Origin: Armillaria gallica
Taxonomy: Eukaryota > Basidiomycota > Agaricomycetes > Agaricales > Physalacriaceae
DNA length: 64,000 bases
NCBI GenBank assembly: GCA_037576215.1
Contig: JBANDB010000004.1
Coordinates: 124,001-188,000 of the forward strand
Direction: 5' to 3'
Of the stretch, positions 23,811-32,740 are shown one piece after another (position 1 is the stretch's first letter; each line of letters starts with the position of its first letter). The notes under the pieces were generated by a model that saw nothing but the letters and a program-made list of their open reading frames with translations, made no database searches and was not told where the DNA came from. The translations under genes and the position numbers were made by a program.

Positions 23811-24720
23811 TAGCCAGAACCAAGAATATTGTGTACACTGCGCTTGAAGACCTGCAAGGGTCAGCAATTCCATACTACGATGGGAAGCATAAGGTATGCA
23901 CCCTAGGTACTCCATTCCAGTCGTCCAATGATGTGTCACTGATCATGTGGCAAACAGTTCATAATGCCAAATGGAGAGTCTACACATGTAATTCTCCTGG
24001 AATACATTGAAGGCACCACTCTTGCTCAGTTGGAAGACAAGTATCCAAGCCATGCATCTCTGCAGTGCAAGCTAGGGCTGAGGGAAAAAGGGTAGGTTAT
24101 TTACCAAAATAGTTTTTTACCATGTATTTTACCAGGGGGTCCTGAAGGTGCATTCGGCAAGGTAAAATACAGCGATCACATGCATATATTATTGCCACAA
24201 GAATCACATACTTTTTATGTATAGGCTCAGCAATGATAACATTAGGATGCTGATAGGTAACTGAAGCAACATCAATGATGATAGCAAGGTCTCTCAAATT
24301 TTTGACAAGCAAAGAAATTTAGGAAAATATGAAAATAAATATTATAATATAATCACATGATGAGGTATTTTACCATGTAAAATACAGTGTAAAAAACCCC
24401 TCCAGCGCTTGCCAAGGTAAAATACCAGCAGCCAATCCCTCAGAGGTTTTCCCTCAACCCTAGTGCAAGCCCACACCTGAAGAATCATACATAGAATGGC
24501 TGGAGATCGCCAAAGAACTCATGACTCACTTCCTTCCCTATCCAGGTTTTGATTTTTCTGATCCAGAACAGTATGTACCAGCTCTATGAGCTATATCCTC
24601 CATTGCCAAATGCAGAGTAGTCCACTGCAATCTCAAAATGCAGAATATTATGGCCATGACCACGACTCCCCAGCAGGTCACGTATATCGATATCGTGTTT
24701 TCCATGCCTAGTGTTCTCCA
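23811..24720 (+). pseudogene. Third kinase-like remnant, split by a hAT-type MITE
   Basis: The sequence near 23838-23880 reads VYTALEDLQGSAIPYYDGKHK, then a GTATGC donor. The next block (about 24000-24065) reads VILLEYIEGTTLAQLEDKYP, a typical kinase N-lobe/hinge segment. A MITE (24073-24462) interrupts. The match resumes with EESYIEWLEIAKELMTHFLP, and a stop lies at about 24586. The catalytic-loop region follows (about 24615-24695): VVHCNLKMQNIM then QVTYIDIV. The invariant Asp of the catalytic loop is Asn here, and DFG is lost, so even without the stops it would be inactive. The order of blocks defines the family architecture better than either of the other two copies. Confidence 0.65.
24073..24462. 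mobile_element. hAT-type MITE, 390 bp, 8-bp TSD GTGCAAGC
   Basis: The ends are TAGGGCTGAGGGAAAA and, inverted at the right, TAGGGTTGAGGGAAAA (15 of 16 identical). An exact 8-bp duplication GTGCAAGC lies at 24065-24072 and 24463-24470. TAGGG ends plus an 8-bp duplication are the hallmark of hAT transposons. The interior is AT-rich and carries repeated GTATTTTACC/GGTAAAATAC words near both ends, likely subterminal transposase sites. There is no reading frame. Confidence 0.88.
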
Positions 24721-25400
24721 GCACTGAATAGATGCTCATAGAAACCACTATTGATCAGTCACTCTACACATGGGTTGCTGTTGTCAGTATACTAAAGACA
24801 TTAAACAGTGGTTGAAGAAGAATTCACCAGGTGGTTTGGTGTATCAAAGTGGATGTAATTCAGAGTATTAACACTTCATCCTGCTGTCCTTTGACTATGC
24901 TGTGTAGAATGTTACAAGATATATGAATTCCTTGTGTGTATCCTTACAGCTGCCCAGTTTGTGTGTATAGTAGATATTTATCTTTCTTTATCACCTACAT
25001 GTGTTCTCAGATTTGTCCTCAAATAACACAAACATCCTACGAGCAAAAGGAAGAGAGGTGGCATGAAAAGCAGCACAGAATACACATCTTGAAGTTGATA
25101 TTTCAATTACCCAAGTGTGAAGCTACAGAGGGTAAGATCAGCAGAGGACAATTGCAGTCAAAATGTAGACATGAACGGCATACCCATGGTGGAACATGGA
25201 AGAGTGAGGGAGAAATCATGGAAATGAGATTTGACGTGAAGATGATGTGTTGTGAAAGAAATGGCATGTTGAGATCAGAACAGGCACCTCCCTTCCTTCT
25301 CAAAATGTGGAGCCAAACTGCTCCTCTTCCTGTTCTATTTTGGCTTTAGAGTATAACCTCTGCCTACACATACTCTCATAATTTCACCTACACGTTGTGC
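24721..25400. other. No supported gene
   Basis: AT-rich, CpG-poor sequence with short frames only (24936-25349 on the plus strand has no recognisable feature). It may contain the decayed 3' part of the kinase-like gene up to about 24800. Confidence 0.35.
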
Positions 25401-25403
25401 AGC

Positions 25404-25475
25404 ATTGTTCTGCTTTGGTCTAGGCAATATTGAGTTTGGCAACACTCATCTCTCCAGGCAGGTCGGTGTCTCCCT
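25404..25475 (+). pseudogene. F-box gene fragment (about 70 bp)
   Basis: TTCTGCTTTGGTCTAGGCAA, followed by a stretch ending CTCTCCAGGCAGGTCG, matches the intact F-box gene at about 9354-9420 (the segment encoding FGLRYIEFGNTRLSGQAE). The flanking sequence does not match. It is a small isolated relic directly left of transposon copy 2. Confidence 0.55.
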
Positions 25476-25555
25476 TTGTACCAATATAACTTGCACTGAA
25501 GGCCCAGAAATTCTGATGTCTCAGAAGTTGCTGGATACAGGATTGAAGATGAGAG

Positions 25556-26406
25556 GGCCAAGAGAATTCTGTGTTCGACGTCTGCAGGCATGCATTCAAC
25601 TGTGTTTGTCTGCATGTGCGTTAGTTCAACTTGCATTCATTTGTATGCCAAATGATGTTTTTATATGTGTGATATCCTGATAACCAGTGTCAGTTGAACG
25701 ATATCTGTTAATTATGTTTTCTGTTGAACATAGACTTACTTGTCTGAATTTCCTGGAGATGTCTCCATAACTTATTATGATTCAAAAATGAAGGGGAATC
25801 ATCTGGAAAGGCTATAAATGCATGCATGTTAGTCAGTTCTAGTATCACAAAGAATATAGTATAGTTTTATGTTGAAGTACTTGTGCTGTTCTCAACTTTA
25901 AGTGAATTAGGCACCCCTAAAGTCAATGCAAACACTCACACATTTCAAAAATAGGTCACACATGTGTCCAAACATTAAACGCAAGTGTTAAGATGGTGCA
26001 TGCATGTGTTTCTTTTGGAAACACATATGTCCAAAATTAAACACAAGTGTGTGACAGTCTTGTGACAAATCTGTGTTTGATGCATTTGATGTGTTCAAGT
26101 CCAAGTTGAACTAGTTGACTTATGATTGCTTTGATTTCTCCTGCTCATAATTGCTTCTAGTCACTCACTCTAGGCAGGTATTTTACTTTTATGATGTACT
26201 CTAGTTGTGCATAACCAGATTGCCATCAAGTCGTCATTTTTGAGCCAGGATTTGGCCCAGTTTCTTCTTGGTTTCTTCAGCTTGTTACTCAACAGAATGG
26301 TAATGGTACCATGGTTTTTACTGAAGGTTATCATATCTCATGGCCACTAACACCTCTCAAAACATCCAGATGTTTTTACATTTAAAATACCAGCTCAAAC
26401 ATTAAT
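25556..26406. mobile_element. DNA transposon family A, copy 2, right end missing
   Basis: It aligns with copy 1 from the terminal GGCCAAGAGAATTCTG through AAAATACCAGCTC and the following AACATTAAT, where homology stops abruptly and repeat family R begins. CpGs of copy 1 appear as TG/CA (GCGTTCGGCTGCG has become GTGTTTGTCTGCA). It carries a small internal expansion near 25980-26040. It is immobile. Confidence 0.8.
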
Positions 26407-26640
26407 TCCAAGTCCTATGAATAAAGGATTACTCAGTCATTATATGTATGGGACACCCTGTGGGAAATTTCACAATGTCCATCACACATTTTGCCACTTC
26501 ACCCTCTTGGGCTCACCATGGGAAATGTTTGCTTTCGTCCATCAATTTTTGGTCTGTACTTCCGTGACTCCTCCTTTTCCTCACTTGCCCTCTAGAGCTC
26601 CCTTTGCTTGCCCACCTGCTTTGCGTTGATGTGCTCAGTA
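26407..26640 (+). repeat. Dispersed repeat family R, copy 1
   Basis: It begins CCAAGTCCTATGAATAAAGG, shared with copies at about 52157 and 59043 (AAGTCCTATGAATATAGG). Downstream similarity continues loosely through CCCATGGGAA..TCATCATTTTCCTG-like text. No terminal repeats were found. The family could be a mobile element end or a duplicated gene piece. Confidence 0.5.
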
Positions 26641-26737
26641 GCAGTGAGTGGCAAATGGACTAGAGGCTGGCAATGAACACCAACAACACTAAACCAATCA
26701 CTAACTCTACACTTATTACCAATGTATTGAATTTGGG

Positions 26738-27998
26738 TGTTTCAAGTACGATAGAAGTACTCTGCAGACTTCAATAATCAAGGAAAGTTGTTGAAAGACA
26801 TTTTATTTCATTACTAGTGAGCTATACAAGTGTACTACTCACACTAGCAGGTTTGGTAAGATACAATTGGATGAATAGTGACTCGACTTGAGCTACTGTG
26901 CTTGCTCTGACTGGGACTGCTTCGAACTAGTGGCTCTCTTGGCCCTATAATGTCTTACAAGTGAATAAACACTTGACTAGTCACTTTCTAGGCAGACTAG
27001 TGGTGCTCTTGGCCTAAGAATAATACTTTAAACTTTGAGAACTTGCTTGAACTAACTTTGAAACACTCTTTGCCTTTGCAGGACACAAAAGATTGCTCTA
27101 AGACACTTCTATTCACTCAATGCTATGAGTAACTTAGCAACTAGCAGCTGCTTCATCGAGGTTAAGCACAAAAGCCTTTAATTGGGGCACTAGATACTGA
27201 CTAGTAGGTCACAATTGCGGGGATGGCTTGCCTAAGCCACACATGCACCTATTCTACTACCTATATACTAACAATCAAGGTACAATTGAGATATAAATAA
27301 CTGATGGAGGGGTATTATTGATAAGGATTTCTTGGCTAGTCATGAGTAATGGTGAATAATCACACATTAGTCGGTCTAGAAATGGTCACTTGCTGACTAG
27401 TGAGCCTAGGAGCTCCACTAGCAGTGGTATTCCATATCCTTGGCACAGCAACGCTCCACTAGTGTCAAGGATAAATGACTAGCCCAGCGAGCGTGTCTGT
27501 AACAGCTGTCAATCATGATCGAAGGTGCAGCCTGGTTATACTAGTGTCAATTGCAACAGATCTGTATTGCACTAGTCGGATCTGCCACAAGGTTAATCCA
27601 TTGCTAATTCATTTCTAAGTTCTGTTTCAAGATTGCCACATGACTAGTTAACCTGACTTAGGCATTTATGCACAGATCGGCTCGCTAGTGACTGAACTTC
27701 ATGAGATTTGTGTCCTCTGCCTCTTGTTTGGTGCACTAGTTGCATTACTTGTCCACTAGTGGCCGCATTTACTTAGCCCTGTTAGCATTCAAGTCACTAG
27801 TATGGCTGGCTGGTAGATTTAACCCACTAGTTGTATCACATCTAAGTCCTGGCTCTACTAGTCGCATACTAGTCTAACTATCAGCTCGAAGCCTCAGCTA
27901 TAGTCCTCTAAGTATCACTAATGTAAGATAGATATGCAATAGTATTATTATAAAACCGCAAAATCTAGGTGTGAATGTGTAGATGGCATATCAGTGTA
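26738..27998. repeat. ACTAGT-reiterated module, LTR-like
   Basis: The palindrome ACTAGT occurs 16 times between about 26813 and 27874, together with many near matches (ACTAGC, GCTAGT). Equal base use would give less than one. The spacing is irregular, so it is not a simple tandem array. Its outer ends resemble those of the nested insertion at 35.6-37.35 kb: TGTTTCAAG at the left, and TTATAAAACCGCAAAATCTA with GTGTGAATG near the right. That suggests a long LTR on the minus strand. No clean target duplication was found and no coding sequence is present. Confidence 0.5.
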
Positions 27999-28007
27999 CC
28001 ATAATTT

Positions 28008-28538
28008 ATGTTGGTCATTCCCAATAAGCACGTTGCCTCTTATTTTGGTGGTTTAACTTGTGGTTTGCATGTCTTTGCTTCATCGCTACCTGTTCTCCAT
28101 TTATTTTTCCTTGCTCTATGCTATGCTGTACGTATGCTGTATCATTGTGGGTGTGCATTCTTTACTTTTTGTGGATATCCTCCTCTTCTTCCGGTCCTGC
28201 CACCTTTCTCTTTTGGCCCACCAGTTCTTCTACTTGAGTCCATGTTGTCCTCCATTACATATAATATTTGCTTATTACTCACATTGTGTTACATAACCCA
28301 AACAGCTATCTCTCAATGGCATACTGTCTCTGACATTGAGGTATGTTACAGACTCTTTCTTGCCTTTACTGATTGTACAGAGGCCAATGTCAAAAAATCT
28401 ACTTATTGTGCATCCAACATCTTTCTGACCCCCATGAACTCTCTGAAATTGTACCCTTCATTTTATTTTGGTTCTAGTGCCACCATTGTGAATCCAAATT
28501 ATTCGCTTCCTTCTCCTTCCTTATGGCAAGGTTCATAG
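28008..28538 (+). CDS. Doubtful 176-codon ORF
   Basis: An open frame of 176 codons with hydrophobic, cysteine- and leucine-rich text. It lies in pyrimidine-rich repeat DNA, where such frames arise by chance. No domain, no plausible gene structure around it and no related frame elsewhere in the window. Listed only because it is uninterrupted; it is probably not a gene. Confidence 0.15.
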   Translation: MLVIPNKHVASYFGGLTCGLHVFASSLPVLHLFFLALCYAVRMLYHCGCAFFTFCGYPPLLPVLPPFSFGPPVLLLESMLSSITYNICLLLTLCYITQTAISQWHTVSDIEVCYRLFLAFTDCTEANVKKSTYCASNIFLTPMNSLKLYPSFYFGSSATIVNPNYSLPSPSLWQGS

Positions 28539-28623
28539 CTTTTAGCCGTTTTCTAGCATTTACAAGCTAAGATATGTATATCAGGCACTCCTTCCGACTG
28601 GCAGCAACATGTTCATATCTGCG

Positions 28624-28662
28624 GATGAGCCTCCAGGCTCTGTAAGCTCAGAATTCGTGGAT
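28624..28662 (+). repeat. 39-bp conserved sequence, inverted copy at 48.1 kb
   Basis: It starts GATGAGCCTCCAGGCTCTGT and ends AATTCGTGGAT. The reverse complement occurs at 48099-48138 with about 36 of 39 positions identical and one gap. It contains the short palindrome GAGCCTCCAGGCTC. The surrounding sequences differ, so the conserved block is unusually sharp. Confidence 0.7.
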
Positions 28663-29780
28663 TTACCCATCCATCACCCAATATCTTTGAAACTACACCA
28701 TTATAATCCTCACACACTTGATAATACTGCCAACACTCGATAATACCATGGATTTTCACAGTATAAGCCACAAACATTCAGATACAGTCCTAAACCATGA
28801 CATCCACTCCTCACACACTCCATTATCCTTCACAGCTCACCTCGCATCACAATTACCATATCTCATCACGGCAAGGCACCTTTGATCAACAATCATCCTA
28901 AAACAGGGTTGCTACATCACTCAGAAGCATCTGGTTAATGTGCCCATCAACCATTTAATGAAATGATGTGATTGATGCGAGTACCCTTCCAGCTATGATA
29001 ATTACAGCCACAGCAACTACAGACCGCATTTACTAATGCTGTTACAGTGCCAAGACCTTGAATTATCGTTGCCCCATGCATACACCTCAGCACGGCAACT
29101 GCAGCTCAATAATCCGCAGCTACACAGCACCTCATGATCCACTCATCGCTCAATAAAACCACACGGTTCACATCCATACACAGCAACATCAAGGACTTGC
29201 TGTTACTTTAGAACCATAGATACCATATGTTTACTATGGCTATTGCAAAAGCCCAGGACTTACAGCCTTACTAAGGCTCTGAAGAATATTCTATTTATAA
29301 AATCATACTTGTAGTATAAAAACTAGGTAGATATCGCATTTTTGGAGCCAGTTCTTACCCAGTTGACGAAACTACGGCATTTCCAGTCAGCTACGGTTAC
29401 TCCAAGTTATCCCTTACTGCTTGCTTTACTCTTAACATTGTTGGTTGCACCAATACACGAGATCTTGCATCAATAACTTGCTTTTGTCTTTTAATGCCAC
29501 AACATCGCTTCACTTTCACCACATAGGATTGTTTCATCACTTTCATCTTCTACATCACCATCATTTTCATTGCCCAGTTCAGTATTGCCTCTGTGTAAGC
29601 CCAGTTCAGCATCATTTTCCATAGGATCACCCTTGTCTTTATCATTGTTCAGAGTTGCCATGCATCTATTGCCACAGCACCCCACTCAGCACCTCAGTTA
29701 CCACGATTTCTACCAGTTTCTTGCAGTCTCCATATGTTTATTGCTATTGTTTCGACTCACAATATTAGGTACACCCCCAA

Positions 29781-30075
29781 GCCACGTTTACTAGGCTATT
29801 TCAATGTCTTCTAGTCCATCCCCACGTTTTACAGTCCATCCCCACGATTTCTAGAGCATTGCAATGATTTCTAGCACATTGCCACAATTTCTAGAGCATT
29901 GCTACGATTTTTAGCACATTTCCACGTCTTCTAGTCTGTCCCCAAGATTTCCAGTCTCTCCCCCACAATTTCTAGCGCATTGCTATGATTTACAGAACAT
30001 TGCAACGATTTCTAGTGCATTCCCATGTTTTCTAGATCTATTTTCGTGGTTTCTAGACCGTTTTCGCAGTCTCTA
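29781..30075 (+). repeat. 20-bp minisatellite, about 15 degenerate units
   Basis: Successive units of about 20 bp follow the pattern (C)CACGATTTCTAGAGCATTG, for example ACGATTTCTAGAGCATTGCA, ATGATTTCTAGCACATTGCC and ACGATTTCTAGTGCATTCCC. Units vary at several positions, so the array is old. It lies in a non-coding, repeat-rich tract. Confidence 0.8.
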
Positions 30076-30700
30076 TCCTGATTCCTTGGTATTCATGTCA
30101 TACCAGGTTCCTTCCCATCTTGTTTATCGAGATCCTTCCTGGCTTATAGCCAATGTCTACTAGTACTCCTTGACCAAGAGTACTACTTCGCTGACTGCAA
30201 AGTTGCAGTGTATCTTGTGTTATTGAGGAATTGACCACACGGAGGTGCACCAAACCACTTGCACACACATTGCCTTGATTGCTGTGTTGCTATGTTAATT
30301 GCCTAAGCTCTCCCTGAGTTTTGGGTGTTGTTGTTGCCACAGAAGTCCTAGGCACATCACTGCTTGCTCTTTGGGCCTCCCTGAAATCCATGCCAATGTC
30401 AGCACTTGCTGTGCTTTGTCAGTACGAGCAGCAGCTCAACATGCCAGCATGGAAGTTGTATACAAGTCTCATCATGCACATGCCATGATGCTATTTGTAA
30501 AAGACTCAATGGCCAAGGCCTAAGCATGGGATCTCTTCTACTACCACATGCATCATGCTGCCCATGCTGTGCCAGACGCCTTCCTATATACATTATTATA
30601 TGATGATGATATGCCTGCCTGGCGTATACCTCTGAAAATCGCATATACTTCACTGTAATTTAATTCAAGCAAGTTTATCTAACTACAATAAGTAAGAAAC
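30076..30700. other. No supported gene
   Basis: CpG-poor sequence with short frames on both strands (30299-30523 plus, 30653-30399 minus) and no domain. A 300-bp stretch rich in CATGCCA/TGCCA words lies within. Confidence 0.3.
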
Positions 30701-30709
30701 CAGCAGTGA

Positions 30710-31510
30710 GTACCACTAGCAACAAGAAGGTTCCCTGGGAATCATAAGCAAGACATGTAAAAACCAAGAATGAAGCATGGGGATTCTACCCAGTAGCCAA
30801 TAGTCCAGGCTACCCAGTCCACCTGGTACAGCCAGATTTGTCTTCCCAGCAGGCACTGATATGTGATCTCCAGATTTCACAAGTGATCAATCGACTTGGT
30901 AGCCATGGATGAGATAATATCTGCCAGGTAGAGCATTTATCCTCACCAGGCTGGGTCAGCAAGTATATTAGTCAGTAGTAAAAAGGATTAGTAATACTGT
31001 ATCAGTAGGCTAGTATAAATACAGGTCATGTATCTAGTGGGGAATCAGGTTTCTCACCCCTGGAACACTACCAGGCAAATAGTATGGGTTTAATTGGTTA
31101 AGAGCTTCGAGTTGTAGACTCACCTGGAATAGAAAAGATTGTGACCTGGTCACTTCGTGTGTACAAGAACCGACAAGCAAGCAAACAGTATTAAGCTAGA
31201 AACAGAAAGTCAGACCTGAGAAACAGTTCAGAACCAGTCAGTGTGTTTTAAGTTGCAACCAGGCGCAATGTATCAGTATTGAAACTGCACCAGGCAGCCA
31301 GCACGAGTTCAGAACCTGCACCAGGCAGTTATTCTGCATCAGTTTAAGTTTGTGTTCAGTGACACATCAAACTTAGAGTGGAAACCGCAATATATTCTTA
31401 TACAAATCATATTCATTGCACCCAGAACTTGTATCATACAGTACAAAGCATCGTAACCTGGTATAACATACCTCCCTTTGAACTGCAATTACTGAGTGCT
31501 AGTGTAGTGT
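30710..31510. repeat. ACCAGG/CCTGGT-reiterated module, LTR-like
   Basis: ACCAGG or its complement occurs about nine or ten times (near 30820, 30941, 31066, 31121, 31142, 31256, 31288, 31319, 31456), often as ACCAGGCA. A promoter-like TAGTATAAATACAGG lies at about 31011. The composition and a TATA box followed by a probable leader suggest a solo LTR, but ends and target duplication could not be defined. Confidence 0.4.
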
Positions 31511-31599
31511 GGTGTGTGTAGCATGTCCCATCTTCATAGGCACTCAGCACCTTTCAACAATGATCCAAGCCTGCACATCATCATTTTTTACTCTTTGAG

Positions 31600-32504
31600 C
31601 TTCGGAACCCGAGCATGCTCTAAACCTTTGGACTGAAATGACAATTGACAATAACATAGCATCCACATTTGCATCGTACAACACTGTTATACTGACTTGT
31701 GCATGAACTGGAGACAAGAAGTATGTCCATGAATCTTTCTGCCTGGCCAAGGAGATGCTGGACTCTCACTGAGATGCAGATGGGGATTTGTTGTATGTGC
31801 CCAACAAGCAAACATTACTTGCGCTATTGGAAGGTGCGAAAAGGATTGGAGACTTTTCGATGGCATGGTGGATCCTTGCGCAGATCAGCCGAGTCAGTGT
31901 GGAGGAGCTCTCTCTGGGTGTTACTATCAACAAAGAGGTCATGATGCACATCTTCCATGCATATGCCACATATGATCTGCCTTTCAAATGTGGAATCACG
32001 TTACTGCTGAAGAGAGCCAAAAGGCGCCTGCATCAAATGATCCTGTGCTGGATCATCAAGAGAATTCAAATGTAACGATAGCTGTGCCTCCTGGTTCCCC
32101 TAGCTTTGCTCATGTCACTCCTCAGAGCCATACGGTGGTCATTGCTGAAGCTGACATATTATTTGGGTGTATATTGGAGGACGGCAGATCCTCTTTCAAT
32201 CCAACAATTAGTTTCAGCAATGTTGAGCTGTCGACCCAGTTGCTGAACTGGTATCTCTCAGTACATTGGGACAAGTGGAGGTATGGATTGAAGGATACAT
32301 TGTGAGGCCATATATACAGTGTGTTGGCTTTGGTGTATGCTGCAGAAAAGGAATGGCTGTTCAGTTCTTCAGGTCCATCGCTTGCTGGTCTCAAAGGATT
32401 TCAATAACTGTAGTTGTAGGCGACAGCATGGTTAGGGTACATTGCCAATGTTCCAGAGTGATTTTTTGCTGACCGTGAGTGCAGATTTGGACAACAACAA
32501 TGCT
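31600..32504 (+). pseudogene. PPR-type mitochondrial protein remnant
   Basis: Blocks read VPNKQTLLALLEGAKRIGDF, AWWILAQISRVSVEELSLGV, EVMMHIFHAYATYDLPFK, then in another frame HVTPQSHTVVIAEADILF and NVELSTQLLNWYLSVH. This order (helical repeat, HIFHAYA..PPFKR-like, disordered linker, PQS..EVxxLF, LLNxYLSVH) resembles large fungal pentatricopeptide-repeat proteins of mitochondrial gene expression. Stops occur near 31720 and 31770, a frameshift near 31990, and stops after 32305. The Copia element inserts at 32510, and the decayed continuation may resume after 39489 but was not recognised. PPR assignment is from motif order, not a search. Confidence 0.55.
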
Positions 32505-32509
32505 GAACC

Positions 32510-32733
32510 TGTTAGAGTGTGGAGTAGAGATCTATTAAGAAGATAACTCAGACAAGCACTCGGAATGCGAGAGACACGTCTGAGGCACACAGTACAACTA
32601 CAATAGATATATACTGTACAGTAGACAGTGCGAATGTACATAGATAGGTAGAATGAAGTAAAATGAAGTGTAAATACACATAAGTCCATGGAGAAATAAA
32701 GGTCCGACTACAGCCACGCTTGCAACTCCAACA
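32510..32733 (-). repeat. Copia 3' LTR (224 bp)
   Basis: On the plus strand it starts TGTTAGAGTGTGGAGTAGAG and ends TTGCAACTCCAACA. TATATACTGTACAGTAGACAG lies in the middle. It lacks the roughly 109-bp duplication found in the other LTR. Confidence 0.93.
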
Positions 32734-32740
32734 CTCCCCC

